Shown here: in pieces, positions 42,863-55,420 of the stretch
Layout of the letters: each line of letters starts with the position of its first letter
How positions within the stretch are numbered: the stretch's first letter is position 1
Assembly (NCBI GenBank): GCA_037157565.1
Contig: JAZHRO010000013.1
Coordinates: 32,740,501-32,804,500 of the forward strand
Reading direction: 5' to 3'
DNA length: 64,000 bases
From: Thalassia testudinum
Lineage: Eukaryota > Streptophyta > Magnoliopsida > Alismatales > Hydrocharitaceae
The notes under the pieces: generated by a model
Told to the model about the DNA's origin: nothing
Seen by the model: only the letters and a program-made list of their open reading frames with translations
The model's database searches: none
Translations under genes and position numbers: made by a program

Positions 42863-45544
42863 TGCTTCCAAATGATGGAAGCGGTTTGTATTATGTGTAT
42901 TTTATTACTCGAAAATAGGAAATCTCTGAGGTCAAACTCAAGGAGCAATACTTGATTCTAAAAGCATACAAAATCACAATTTACAATATATATACTGTTT
43001 TACAAAAAAAATTAAAGAAAAGGGAAAATTGATTTTTCTGTTCTTCTCTTTCTCCCTTTGTCTTCCTCTCTCTTTTCTCTTTTCAGATGTCTGACTCCAA
43101 GGGTTAGACGACTTAAACTCCCTTTTCTACAGTGTTTTTCCTTTTCTTTTCAGCTGCCGCTGCTGCTGGCTCTTCTTCTTCCTCTTGGCTTCTTCTTCTT
43201 CTTTTCTTCTTCTCTGCTGTGTTCCTAGTCCTCCTTTTTCTTTCTTTCTTTGCCTCAGCTTCTTTGCGGCTACAGTGCTGCCTTCATCTTCCTCCTTTGC
43301 TTCTTTCTCCTTTGCTGTGCGAGTCCTTCTCTCCTTCTTCTCGCTGCTACACTCCTTCCTCCTCCTCCTTCTTCTCCTGCTTTCCTACACAGTGCACAGT
43401 TAGGCAAAACCTAACCCCTACCCTCCCCACGTCTCTCTCTCTCTCAAATTCACTCCAAGGTTCGCTCTCCCAAAGCCTTAACCGGGTATGCAAGTTGGGT
43501 GATGCGCTAGGGACCAGGCGCACCGGCGTGGGTGGTGCGCGAGGTGTGCACAGGCAGGGTAGTCGGGTCCGAGTGCCGGGTCCGTGGGGGAAGTGTCGCA
43601 GACAAGGCATGGCGGGGGTGCTAGGGACCTCACCCCAGTGTGTTTCAAGGTGATAAGCCTGAAACACAAATTCAATTTAAGCGCGAGCGCCCGCTTGCGA
43701 ACTTCCGAGGTGAGACTAGAGTCCCACCCGCTTCCGCGCTTGTGCCCACAGCAGACGGCTTCGCAATTGCAGCAGGCGTGGAGTCTCTTGACTCCACTTG
43801 AAGTCTTGGGTGCGTGCGTGCTGCAAACCCACGCCACCTGAGGGCTTCTCCTGGAGCCGAGCGCAACCTGGAGCGGAGAACAAGCAAGCTTGCTTGCTTG
43901 TCAATGGCGGACAGAGGCCTGACCCTGAAATCAATAGCACGGCCTTTCGGCCACATCAAACCATAGGAAAACCTTCGCCGTATCATGGCGAAGGTGAGGC
44001 GGGGGTTGGCTGGCTGCAAGGCGACCTAGGCGTGCTTGCCTAGGTCGCTCTGTGGTCGTGTTTATGGGTGTGTTTGGTGGGCGTTTAGGAAAGTGTTGGC
44101 GGTCGATGAAGGGGTGGATGGTGATCAGTGAGTGATGGCGGAGGTTCTAAGATAGGTGGCGAGGCGTGCGAAGGAGTGGGGCAACGATTTTGCCTCGCCA
44201 GATGGTCTGCCGGAGGTGGAGAAGGTGATGGTGGTCGGTGTGTGGCAGTGAGTGATTTAGGAAATAGGTAAGGGGGAAATGAAGAGGGGAAAAAAGGGAA
44301 TAGTTGTTACCTACTTAGCAGACGAAAGAGGGAGGAGGCAGCGAGCGGCTGTGCTATCGTCGCCGGAGAAGACAGTGCCCAAGGAAGAGGATGGTGACGA
44401 GGAAGAGGTGCTGGAAGGTGCTTGCTGGTACGGCCAGGCACAGTGGACGATGGCGAGGGTAACCCTGCCACAGGTATGGTGGCAGGGCAACAAGAGCGGA
44501 GGAGGAAGGTTGTCGGAGCCTACGGGCGAATGGCCGGAGGAGGAAGAGATGAATTTTGAGGGAATTCCTTGGCCAAGACAAGCTCGAAGGAAGCGGCAGG
44601 GGCTGCCGCTCCTTAAATAGGTGCTGGCCGAGAGGGAAACGCGAGGAGGAGATGTGGGCTCCTCGCCGGAGGCATGTCCAGAAAAAGACCCATACCTCTC
44701 GAGCATTCGCACGAAAGATATGGTGGCCGGCAGGGCATGGGAGCCGGCCCATGCAGAAGAGGACAACGCGAGGAGTCCTTTCAAATCTGGGGCTGGCTCC
44801 CCAGGTCTATGCAGCGCCATCCTCCGCGAAAAGTCGCCGGAGGTATGGCCTGCGCAGTGCGGGGGGCAGAGGGACCCTTTTGAAGAAAGAGACGAGAAAG
44901 GTAGGAGGGTCTCTGCAAAAGTCGAAAAGCTAAGGGTCAAAAAGTAATTGCTCAGGATCGTTTTGTAAAGTGGGTCAAGGCGACCTACCATTAGGTCCAA
45001 GTTTTCATATAAACCTGATTTGGACCTAAGGAATCCAATGGTGAGGTTGGATTTTATGTTTGACCAAGTTTGATCAGACATTTTGTACAAAAACCTAAAT
45101 TAGGTCAAAAATTGGGTATGATTCTAAATTTAGGTCAAGATAGGTTCCAATGGCCAAATTGAAGGTTCTAAACCCTAGGGAATATTTTTTTATGAATTTT
45201 GGAAGGTTTAATTGATTTTTATCTTTCCTGAAACTTCATGAATTAAAGTAGATTTGTTTTAGGGTTACAGAATGTCATTTAATTCCCAGATTTCGTCATA
45301 ACCCTTTTTTTGATCAAGTCATCCCACTTTTTCTCTTATTAAGCCCATTTCACCTGTGCCTAGACCCTTAGAAATCTCGTTTATGCACTGCAATGGTAAA
45401 ATTACAGTTTTACCCCTTATGAATTATTTTATTCTCAGATTTGTAATTCCCAAATTTAGGCTTACCCTTAGTTTTTGTAGGAGTTTTTGTTCAATTTATT
45501 AGGTCAAAATGTGCTAGTTAAGGTTCATTATGAAGTGCTCCTCA
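42863..45544 (-). repeat. 5' LTR of the Athila-like element (uninterrupted)
   Basis: 2682 bp, TGCTTCC to CTCCTCA. It serves as the empty-site reference for the array: 44722-44738 reads straight through the point where the other LTR is split. It contains the shared box (42928-42948), a TTC-rich tract (43030-43400), an imperfect version of the central hairpin (43707-43729), GGCC and CTTCGCC/GGCGAAG hairpins (43937-43995) and the AT-rich outer block (44930-45500). ORFs such as 44311-45090 (- strand, 259 codons) lack domains and look incidental. Confidence 0.93.
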
Positions 45545-46059
45545 AAGACGTCCAGGATAAATGTCAGTTGTCTAATCCTAAGATGCTTTCCTTATTATTT
45601 TCATAAGATCGAAACATTGTTTTAGGATAAGTTGCCCAGACGACAGGCCGAACGTCTGACAACATGTCCAGACGTTTAGGAAGACAAAAATACATTCACC
45701 GTCGCTTATCTAAAAAATGATGGCAAAAACACAATTAAACTCCATCTCTCTTCGAGGAGTTAGTGAGGAGGGGAGGGGTACGTAATTGTACACTACTCCT
45801 TTGTCATTGCTTAGTACTCTAATCGACGGTAGAAATATATGTGCCGTCGCTTATTCTACCAACCGGTGGTAAAAAAATATTTGCCGTCACTTACTACAGC
45901 GACGGTGAATATTAATGACAACCACACGCCCAATCGCTTTTCTTCAACCGATGGATGGTTGAGTATAGGCCTTTGCCGTCGCTTATTTTAATAATATTAC
46001 CGTCGATTTTATTAACTGACAGAAAGGAACCGACAGCATATCACATTTTTCTAGTAGTG
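45545..46059. mobile_element. CACTA-type transposon right end
   Basis: It ends CACATTTTTCTAGTAGTG at 46059, the reverse complement of CACTACTAGAAAAATGTG, a typical plant CACTA terminus. Subterminal words GCCGTCGCTTATT and ACCGACGG/CGACGGT recur in both orientations from 45695 to 46020. It begins with the right AAGAC copy of the Athila-like insertion and continues the fragment at 13740-13982. No transposase remains; the left end was not found. Confidence 0.8.
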
Positions 46060-47091
46060 TGATCTTAATCTACTATTTGGACATGAGACGATCTCAATGT
46101 GACCTTTCGAAAAGTACAAGTGATATAAGACACCTCTTAGCCAAAAGAATGGCTTATACTCATTCCACACCTTAGTCCATTACCGTGGGATTACTGCAAG
46201 GAAGAGCGGTGGCTACGGCATGTGGTGTGAACATGTGCTAGTTAAATACACTAAACCATAGGCAATCTTTCATCCACTCACCAGTCGAATAAAATACAAC
46301 TAACTCCAACACTCGAGCCATGCATGTTGATATTCCAATTAGCCATTAGGCCTGACTATGAGTTGCAAGGAGGACAGCAACTCCCTAATTAGCTCAACCG
46401 GCCTAAAACATATCGACACAACAACCAAGACTCTAGTGAGTAGCAAATATCAAACTAGTTATCCCAAGTATATATATCCAGACCATTCCGTTGTTATCAA
46501 GTATAACGAGTTAATTCTCGAATAACCAAATAATTATAACATCAATTTATGCCTCATTTATTAATTGACCAATATGTCTCATCAATTAGGTCAATTATCT
46601 ATTTATGGCATTCCATTTTGAGTAGAACAAAGAGATCAATACACTGAGCAATGTTTGTCCATGATTTATTAAAGTCCAATGACATAACAACAGGAATTAT
46701 TATATTTGTGATTCATTCACTAATAACCATAATATTCAATTAGGCAATCAAGTCATTTGTTTGCCTTAATCCAATTAGTCATCAATTACAGTCCATCAAT
46801 AAAAAGTAATCACCATATTAATTATTCCATTCAAGAACTTGAGCAATAACAAGATAACAAAATATGGATAGCTCCGATCTTAGCAAGAAGGGGGAATACA
46901 TGCAAAACGAGGCATAACGTGAAGAACCACGATAACGAATCAAAAACACGAGTACTCTACCTAACATCCCTAGGGGTCGCAGTGACTTCGATACAAAAGA
47001 TAGAGTTTAAGAGGAACTATCTATGTGCCCATGCATTTCACCTTGAAAGTTAGAGTGGAAACTGGCATATTCGACCGTACAATTGTTTCAA
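46060..47091. other. Unassigned AT-rich sequence
   Basis: No coding region, terminal repeat or RNA gene seen in about 1 kb between the CACTA end and the LINE tail. It is the likely oldest local background. Confidence 0.5.
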
Positions 47092-47103
47092 TTTTTTTTT
47101 TTT
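47092..47103 (-). other. Poly(A) tail of the LINE
   Basis: Twelve T on the + strand, directly left of the LINE 3' region. It marks the 3' end made by target-primed reverse transcription. Confidence 0.7.
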
Positions 47104-47214
47104 AAAAAAGCGGGAGTAGCTTTTATCATCCCCCACTCCTCGGAGGCCAAGGAAAGGGCAAGGGGATCAAACCAAAACCTGCCCTATACAAGAAAATATA
47201 AAATAGACCACAAC

Positions 47215-47575
47215 TCATGGCCTTACATATCCCCTACGCACACACCCACAAACTGAGTCAAAAGGTGATATAAGGAAACTGTAATTTGTCCAAAAAGATG
47301 ATGCCACAAACACTTCTGGAATTATCTGAGGGCTGAAAAGCGGTCCAATCATCAACATTAGTTTGCACCAATAGGGATGAAAGCCTGTTTGCCTCGAAGC
47401 ATATGAAGGTGAGCGTGGAGATCTTATGTCTAATTTACTGAAGACCCCTGAATTGGGTGCGAAGTTTCCAAGGAACAGGAATCTTGCCATTCCACCAGTT
47501 GTAGATTAACGAGGAAATAGTATCAAGATGAAGCGTTGTCCTTGAGTGTAGAGTATTAACCGCACGAACTGCAGC
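47215..47575 (-). pseudogene. LINE RNase H, C-terminal part
   Basis: On the - strand from 47575 it reads AAVRAVNTLHSRTTLHLDT, then TISSLIYNWWNGKIPVPWKL: the helix and WWNGKIPVPW region found in plant L1-like RNase H tails. It continues the piece at 52037-52270, separated by the solo LTR. No intact start or full domain. Confidence 0.72.
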
Positions 47576-50500
47576 TCTTAACAAGGCGAAATCGTGGTTT
47601 TAAAAGATGTGCATTGTAGTATAAACGAAATCGCCTTAAAAATAAATAAGTTTTTATTACTCGAAAACCTAGTATCCAAGGTCGAACACAGGGAGCAAAT
47701 GGAATTTATTCACTAATCTCAATAATGTAATTTGAACACTTAAAGTTACTCAAAACCTAATTCAGAATATAATGCAAGAGTTTATGAATTAAAATATAGC
47801 AAAAATATAGAGAGATTGAAATGAATAGGGTAAAAAGTCTGATTTCTCTTGTCTCTCTTCTTCTTCTTTTCTTTAGCCTTCTTCTTTCTTCTTCTTCTTT
47901 TCCTTTCTCTTTGATACTTCCCTTTCTTCTTTCTCTGATGTCTTCTTTCTTTCTTTGACTCTCTCTGCGTGCTTGCCTTGGTCTTCTTCTTCTGCCTTGA
48001 TTTCTGCCTTTGCCGCACCCTTGTCTTCTTCTTCTGCCTTCAAGTTCTTCTTCCTTCTTTTACTTCTCTTCTTCCTTGATTCTTCTTTCTGTCTTCTTCC
48101 TTCTTTAGCTTGCCTTTCCTCTACCTTAGCCTTTCTTTCTCTCCTTCAACAGCACCTCTACTACTTCCTTCATTGCGGCTACGCCTTAGCTTTCTTCCTC
48201 TTCTTTTCCTTCTTCTCTTCCCTGTACACTGAAGAGAAAAACCTATCCCCTACCCTCCCCGCATCACTCTCTCTCTATTTCTCTCTTTGGTTCGCTCTCC
48301 CAGAGCCGGGTAATCGGGTCAGGTTTCACGTGCCCGGGTCCAGGTGTACCAGTGTGGGTGGTGCACAAGGAGTGCAGGGTATACGGGTCGGGTACCAGGT
48401 CCATGTGGGTGTGCGTCACAGACGAGGCGAGGGTGTGGGCGAGGGACCTCACCCCGTGTCATTTGAGTTGATAAGCTAAAAACAAAAATTCAATATAAAC
48501 CACTCACCACGCTCTTGAGTTCACGAGGTAGGACTAAAAGTCCCACCCACTTCACTTGCATGCCCGCAGGAGGCCATCTGCTCAATTGGTGCTACTGCAG
48601 TCCTCGCAAGGCCAATTGTTTGGACAGGAGTATTGACGGTCGACTTTTCGCTTAGCGTTATAGTATTTAAGTGGTGAAAAAATCGACTAATCAAAAATAA
48701 TGAAAATAACCACTCGCAGAAGAGCGGGTCGTGTCCACAGGGAAGCAATGATGCAATCAATACTTTAATTATTTAATGTTATTTCAGATAGTGCGAAATC
48801 CCTTTTCAAATTGGACTTAAAATGTGAAGGAAAGTAAATTTACAATAACCTAAAAAGTTAAGGGTGTAAGTGCAGTTTTCCCTCACAGAAATCCTCAATA
48901 AATTTAGGATGAATTAATGCAGTTTTCACGTGATGTGTACTAAAGACAATTAGTACTTAAATCAAGTCCAAAATCAATCTTTAAACTAGCCAATATCAAT
49001 ACCATGCAATTAGAAAGAACTATGAGTGCTTGAATGCAATTCTGCCATAATATAATAATAATAATCAAATCAAATTGGTGGCAATGGCATTGAATGTAAT
49101 TTCTAATTAAGATAAAAACAGAGCTTTCCTCCTCTCTCCTCCTCGCGAGAGAGAGAGAGAACCGTGGGCGTCGATATAAGGCTCAAGAGGATGGCGAGGT
49201 CGAGAGCTTTCCGACGGTGGCAGCGGCGGTGACGGAGGTGGCCGGAGGCGGCCGACGGCGGTGGCCGGAGCTCCGACCTGTGGAGCAAGAAGGCGGAGGT
49301 GCTGCTGCAACTATGCGAGCATGCACGCGCGTGCGCTGGTGTGCGAGCAAGGAGAGCATGAGCGCCTGCAATAGGGCGCGTGCTTGGCAGTGAGGCGCAT
49401 GCCGACGAGCGCCTGCTGTGGGAGCTTCTGTAGGCGGGAGAAGGTACTACTGGGGCGATGGAGGTGCACCTGCAGTGGGGGCGCGCAAGGAGGATGTGGA
49501 CGTGAGGCAAATGAGGCGCGGACCTGGTGGCAGCGAGCGCCTGCGGGCGCTGGAGAAGGACGCCTGCAGGGCTGAAGGCAGGCGCTGTGCGGGAGTAGCG
49601 CCTGAGGTGGCTGCAGTCTTGGTGCGGTGTCTGCTGGTGCGGGTGGCGCGGACTGCAGGGAGAGCTGGAGATGTTGGCTGCGGGGAGGCGTGCGAGCGCA
49701 GTGCAGGCTGAAGGGCGTGCAGGCGCCTGCAGGCGTGGGTGGCTGTGCGGCTGTGGGGTGAAGGCGGGCGGTGGCTAGAAGGTAGGTGCGCGGAAAGTGG
49801 GGGGCGCTCGTTCTGAACGGTTGCAGGCAGATGTGGCGTGAACACCTGCAGCAGGGGGTGCTGGAGGATGGATGCTTGGTGCACAGTGCGCGCGGTGGGT
49901 CACAGGGTTCGCCCTTTCCACAGTGAAGCAGTTCCCCGCAAGGGGGGAAAGATGATCTTCCTCTCTCCTCACCTCCTCTCTTTAACTCCTCCCTTATGCA
50001 TGAGTTTAGGGATTTTCCCAAATCCCCGGTCACAGTTGTTGAGAAAGGCGGCGGAAGAGAAGATTACCCCAATGTCTGGTGGGGGAGGGGGGGAAAGAGT
50101 TGCGGCTGTTTGGGGAAATTTATCCCCCCACCCTTGCTCTTTGTGCATTTTATTACCTGCACATAAAAATAATAAAATCATTAAGTTATAGAATGTTATA
50201 ACTCAAATTATAAGGCGTACAAATATTCTATAACTTAATTGTCATTATTAATACACCTAAACTATACGATTAAATATACTTAGGCTTAATATTAGTCCAT
50301 TTTAATGGACTCATCAAGTATGCGCGAGACCAACCCACACCTCCTGGAGCACAGCACCTGGGTCGATGCGGCCTGACGCGAGCTTACGGGCTCCTTGTTC
50401 TTGCTCCAATGGCGAAACAAGAGCCTAACCTGAAATCACTCAATACGGCCTACCGGCCCCGTTGAAACACACGAGGAGCTTCGCCATGTCATGGCGAAAA

Positions 50501-52036
50501 TGAGGCGATGGGTGGGTGGACACGGGGTGGCCTAGGCATGCGTGCCTAGGTCGCTCTATGGCCATGTTTATGGGTGTGTTCGGGGAGCGTTTAGGGAGGT
50601 GATGGCGGTCGATGGAAGGGTGGAATGTGCTCAATGGGTGATGGCGGAGGTGATGAGGGGTTTGGCGAGGCGTGTGGAGGTATGGAGCGATGGAAGTGCC
50701 TTCACCAGTGGTCGGCCGGAGATAGAGAAGGTGGTGGTGGTCTACGGCGTCGAGGGGTCTGAAGTAGAAATTAAGAGAGGGGAAATGAAGAGGGGAGAAA
50801 GGGGAATATTTCTAACCTAGCTAAGTGGACGAAGGGGGGTAGAAGGCGGCTGGCCATACCCGCTGCCGTCGGAGAAGAAGACGTCCAAAGGAGGGAGAAT
50901 GGTGATGACGAAGGAGCTAGAGCACGCGCACAGGTATTGCGCGACTCCGAGGAAGGAGACGAAGATGGATCTGCCACTGGTATTGTGGTAGAGCGACGAG
51001 AATGAGGAGGAGGAGTCGCCGGAGCTCGCTGGATACCTGACTGGAGGAGAAGGGAAGAATTTGGGGGAGATTCTCTGGCCAAGTCAAGCTGAAAAGATGC
51101 CGTCGAAGGTGGTGGACCTTTTATAGGCACTGGCAGGGGCTCTTATGCTTGGAAGATAAGCTTCTAAGTACAAGAGTCCTCGCCGAAGATGGAATGTGGA
51201 AGATACCCATATCTCTTGTGTGTTCGCACGAGAGATTTGATGCAAATCAGATCCTACAATCATGCTCAGATGGAAGAGAATTCCTCAGAGAATCTCCCTT
51301 CCAAATCTGGGAGGAGATCTCTGAGGAATCAGGGAGTAATCCCCCTCCATTCCTCGTCGAAGTAGGATTCCTCCGCTTTAATGGCAGAGGGACCTGATTG
51401 TAAGAGTGGCAAGGAAGTTAGGGGGGTCTATGCAATGGTTTTCAAAAGATAGGAATCAAAATGTAATTGGGTGAACTATTTTGCAAAGTAGGTCAAGATG
51501 ACCTCTCCTTAGGTCTAAATTTTGGCAAAAACCTAATTTGAACCTAAGGAATCCAATGGTGAAGTTGGATTTTAGATTTGACCATGTTTGACTGGACATT
51601 TTACACAGAAACCTAAATTAAGTCAAATAATGATCTAGGACCCCAATCTAGGTCAAAATAGGTTCCAAAGGCCAAATTGAAAGTTCTAAACCCTAGGGGA
51701 TATTTTTCCATGAATTTTAGAGGGTTTAGTTGATTTTGAGTCTATTTTAGGATTATAGAATGTCATTTAATTCCTAACTCTTACAATAACTCATTTTTTA
51801 CTGAACTAACTCACTTTTTATCTTCTTCAGACCATTTGACCTATGTTTAGCCTCTAAGAAATTTCGTTGATGCACTGCAATGGTAAAATTACAGTTTTAA
51901 CCTTTGTTTCATGTTTTCTTCTCAGAACATTAATTCCTTGAATTAGGCCCTTCTTTAAGTTATGTAGGAGCTTTTATTCTCTTTCTTAGGTCAAAATGAG
52001 CTAGTTAGGGCTCATGATGAGGTTCTCATCAGCAGC
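47571..52036 (-). mobile_element. Solo Athila-like LTR B with GCAGC duplication
   Basis: The LTR is 47576-52031 with perfect GCAGC copies at 47571-47575 and 52032-52036. Without the nested LTR at 48634-50316 it is about 2.77 kb, close to the 2.66-2.68 kb Athila-like LTRs. It has the shared box (47676-47698), a TTC-rich tract (47840-48240), the central hairpin (48525-48548) and the outer hairpin TGATGA/TCATCA (52015-52031). Its left terminus reads TCTTAAC rather than TGTTAAC, probably a point change. No internal region, so a solo LTR. The GAA/TTC tract yields lysine- or leucine-rich chance ORFs. Confidence 0.87.
48629..50321 (-). mobile_element. Solo LTR C nested in LTR B, AGTAT duplication
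   Basis: The LTR is 48634-50316 (1683 bp), TGACGGTCGAC to GGACTCATCA, with perfect AGTAT copies at 48629-48633 and 50317-50321. LTR B resumes after it with its GGCC hairpin region. A diverged form of the shared box lies at 48724-48748, and a GTCCATT-TT-AATGGAC inverted repeat near the outer end (50295-50310). The GC-rich middle (49190-49950) gives long overlapping ORFs on both strands (for example 49311-50033) without any domain, so they are not called. Confidence 0.88.
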
Positions 52037-52378
52037 GCAAATAATGGTCTTCTCTCTGGCATCCACTGCTATCCTACTCGCCCCTCTTGCCATAAACTCC
52101 CCTTCAGTGTTACGAGCAGCCCAACCAACCTTGAAAAAGCCATTATTAGGAATCGCCGAAATGTTTATTTTTAAGCCACTAGCAGGGCGAGTCCAGGTAA
52201 CAGCAAAGACTTTAGGCTTAAAGGAATGGAGCCACTTATACATATCAAAGGAACACCAATTATGATCCAAAATAAGATTAAGCTTGTTCCTAGTTATCTC
52301 GTTATGTCTAAGCTTGTTCCGAAACCACCAAGCATTATGCCAAACAAAGGATATCAGACCTTTATACCAATTGGTGAA
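52037..52378 (-). pseudogene. LINE RNase H, N-terminal part, with preceding linker
   Basis: Reads SFVWHNAWWFRNKLRHNEIT near 52300-52360, then a W-x-R-P-A-x-G-x-K-I-N-I start of a plant-type RNase H (52130-52200), with GWAARNTEGEF (about 52100) replacing the usual G-x-G-x-V-x-R-D region. The Asp expected after K-x-N (N-x-D) is Ile here, so a catalytic residue is likely lost. It is cut at 52037 by solo LTR B. Confidence 0.75.
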
Positions 52379-54038
52379 TGCCTACTTTAGTCTTTATGGT
52401 TATTATAGTCGTTGTGGTATATGACAAAATAGTTACCAGTTTAATACAATTTTTTACTCGGAATGACAAGTTTCCCAAGGTCTAACTCAGGGAGCAAATA
52501 TAATTCTAGAAACGTAAAAGTTCACAATATACAAGGTTTTACAAAAATGAAGAGAGAGAGAGGGAACAAAAGTTCTCTTTTTTGGCTTCTTCTTCTTCTC
52601 TCCTCCTCTTCTCTTTTCTTCTTCTTTTTCAGCTAGTTCTTCAATCTGCCTTCTTCTTTTCTTTTCTTTGCTACGGCTGTGGTGACCCTTTCTTTTTCTC
52701 CTTTCTTCCTCTCTGATTTTCTTCTCTTCTTCCTTGCGGCAGTAGAGGCTTCTGCCTTCTCTTTCTTTCAGCTGCTAAGTCTTCCTTTCTTCTTCCTTCT
52801 TTTCTTCTTCTTCTTCTTTTTCTTCTGCTCTGGCCGTTCCTCTTCTTTCTTTCTTCTTTTCTTATTCTTTCTGCTCTGGCCGTTCCTCTTCTTTCTTTCT
52901 TCTTTTCTTCTTCTTCTTTCTGCTCTGGCCCTTCCCCTTCTTTCTTTCTTTTTTTCTTCTTCTTCTTCTGCTCTGGCCATTCCTCTTCTTTCTTTCTTTT
53001 TCTTTCTGCTCTGGCCACTGACCTTCCGACGTCTAACTCAGTGCTCAGACGGCTTAACTGTGCATTTTCTACAATGCGGCTCTTCTTCTTCTTTTCCTTT
53101 CCGCTCCTCCTCCTCTCTTCTTCTTCCTTCGCCTGCTTCTTCCTTCTTTTTCCTTCTTCCCTGCACACACATACAACTATCAATGCAAAGCCTACCCCTA
53201 CCCCTTCCCCGCGTCTCTCTCTCTCTTTGAATCTCTCTTTGGAAAGCTCTCCCAGAGCCGCGTAATCGTGTTCGGGTTGCACGCCCGGGACCAGGCCCAC
53301 CGGCGTGTAGTGGTGGGCGAGGAGTGCTTGGTCGGGTAGTCGGGTTTGGCCCAAACCAGCGGGGCATGAGCGTGGGCGAGGGCGGGTGCGAGCGCGTGGC
53401 ACGCTGCATGCGTGGGTAATGGACCTAACCCCTGTGTATCAAAGGCGAACAGCTATATTCACTTTTTCAATTTAAGTGTGGGCGCGAGGCCACACACTTA
53501 CGAGGTGGGACTAAAGTCCCACCTCTAGTCTGCGTGCCTGCAGGCGAGAAGGCACTGCCAATTGGGGCAGCAGCGAAGGCTTGCAACCCCAATCGCGAAC
53601 CTGGGCGCACTCGCGGAAGCAGCCCGCATTGCCTGGAGCTTGCGCCTGGGCTGGAGGAGTCTTGGAGCTGCTTGCGAAGGAGCTTCAGCAGCTTGTCAAT
53701 GGCGGCAAGGAGGCGGAGACCTGAAATCACAAGGACAGCCTCACGGCCACATCAGACAATGCAGGGAGCCTCGCCGGAGTGTGGCGAAGGCAGTGCGAGG
53801 GTCGGCGAGGCGCGAGAGCGCCTGTGGCTGTGTACCTAGGGCAGACTGTGTGTGCGGAAGTGGGTGTGTTCGGGGGCTAGTCGAGAGGTGAAGGGCGGTG
53901 AATGGAGTGGGGGAAATGCTTGAGTGGAGTGAGGGGGAGCTTGTGGGCTTGTCGGCGAGGGGGGAAATGGTGTGTGACTTGTGTGTTGCTGGAGCTTCTA
54001 ACCTTGAAGCTCTGGCAATGGCGGAGAAGGTGATTAGC

Positions 54039-54640
54039 TTGTCGGACCAATCCTTATGGTCAGGCCGAACCATTTTCTGGAGAATTTTCTTGATTTGCCT
54101 GTTCGACACCTCAGCCATGCCGTTTGTCTAAGGATGATACGGAGATGCGATACGATGGTGGACTCCATATTTCCTCAGAAGTGCCCGAAAAGAAGCATGG
54201 GTAAAATGACTTCCTCCATCAGAGATAATGGCTCGAGGGATCCCAAAGCGTGCAAAAATGTGGTCTTTGACAAATCGAGTGGATATGACATGGTCAGCAT
54301 GGCGTGTGGGAATAGCCTCGATCCATTTTGAAACATAATCAACAGCCACGAGGATGTACTCGAAGCCGTTGGAAGGAGGAAAGGGACCCATGAAATCGAT
54401 TCGCCAGACAGCTAAAATGGGTTGCAAGGGCATCATGTCACGATGTGACATTGACCCTAACGACTGGCACCTAGTGCAATGTTTGGCATAATTGTGTGCA
54501 TCCTAGTGAAGGGAGTGCCAAAAGAACCCGCACTGCAACACCTTGGCTGCAGTTTTCCTCCCAGAAAAATGACCTCTGCAGGCCTGATCATGACAAAAGG
54601 ATAGCACACTGGGAAATTCACTGTCGGGAATACAGCGATG
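54039..54640 (-). pseudogene. pol: Integrase fragment of element D
   Basis: From 54640 leftward: zinc-binding motif (CHDQACRGHF, HCTRCQSL), core with VDYVSKWIEAIPTR and GIPRAIISDGGSHF, and the region of the third acidic residue (GMAEVSNRQIKK, about 54100). The protein match stops at DWSDKL (about 54040), where LTR sequence begins without any C-terminal domain. Stops at about 54125 and 54510 interrupt it. Confidence 0.84.
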
Positions 54641-54646
54641 GATGAT

Positions 54647-55420
54647 CTAGTCAGCACCTATTCGAAAAAGTAGTGGATTATCCCAGAAATAGTACTTTGC
54701 TTCTGCGATGAGATGCTCGTGCTGGTTTTTAGGCCAGCCACGTGGAAGGGAACCAGAAGTAAGGTAATTGGCAATGTCGGCATACCAAGGTCCATTTGCC
54801 ACATTAATTGCCAATAGGTGCTCATCGGGAAAATCCTCATTAATCGGCAAGGTAAGTCCAATGTGGTTAGGGTCCAGTCTCAAGAGATGATTGGCAACAA
54901 CATTCTGGGCTCTGGCCTTATCGTGGATCTCAATGTCAAATTCTTGGAGCAGAAGGATCCAACGAATCAGTCTAGGCTTGGCATCCTTCTTGTGCATGAG
55001 ATGGCGAATGGCCGCGTGGTCAGTGAATACTATATAACATGCGAGCCCAAAGGGTAAGAGTAGAATTTCTCCAGCCCAAAGACGACCGCCAGTAATTCTT
55101 TCTTAGTGGTTGTATAATTACGCTGGGCCTTGTCCAACATCTTACTGGCGTAGTACACCACGAAGGGGTGTCTATCGCGTCTTTGTCCCAGGATGGCTCC
55201 AACTGTAAGGTCAGAAGTGTCACACATGAGTTCAAAGTCTAGGGACCAGTCAGGTGGCTGGAGAACAAGGGCCTTGGTGACAGCATCACGCAGCTGCATG
55301 AATGCTCGTATGCAATCGAGGCCCATATCAAAGGGTACCCCGGTCGATAGGAGATGAGTTAAAGGTATAGAAATCTTGGAGAAGTCTTTGATGAATTTCC
55401 TATAGAAACCGACGTGTCTC
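54647..55420 (-). pseudogene. pol: RNase H of element D
   Basis: Contains CDTSDLTVGAILGQ, YTTTKKELLAVVFGLEKF and ARAQNVVANHLLRLDPN. The usual VADHLSRL has become VANHLLRL, so a catalytic-type Asp is lost. A break near 55020 splits the domain into 55030-55713 and 54647-54997. Confidence 0.82.

Larger units (their letters stand above)
13978..45549 (-). mobile_element. Complete Athila-like Ty3/gypsy element with AAGAC duplication
   Basis: The element spans 13983-45544 with perfect AAGAC copies at 13978-13982 and 45545-45549. On the - strand the order is 5' LTR (42863-45544), tRNA-Asp primer site (42841-42857), leader, gag (from 41780), protease, reverse transcriptase, RNase H, integrase (to about 36300), 3' non-coding region and 3' LTR (34699 down to 13983, interrupted). 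Without the 18-kb Sirevirus-like array it is about 13.5 kb, in the range of Athila elements. All genes carry stops and frameshifts. The first 140 bp of the two LTRs differ at about six positions, so this insertion is clearly older than the array inside it. Confidence 0.93.

Noticed and set aside
44311..45090. 259-codon - strand ORF as an env-like gene
   Set aside because: It lies inside the 5' LTR, is broken in the other LTR copy, and shows no signal peptide or membrane pattern.
49311..50033. 240-codon - strand ORF and overlapping ORFs in the GC-rich part of LTR C
   Set aside because: GC-rich sequence opens frames on both strands; no domain, and it lies inside a solo LTR.
52671..53402. Lys/Glu/Arg-rich 243-codon - strand ORF
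   Set aside because: It is a readout of the TTC/GAA-rich tract present in all Athila-like LTRs here; low complexity, no conserved frame among copies.
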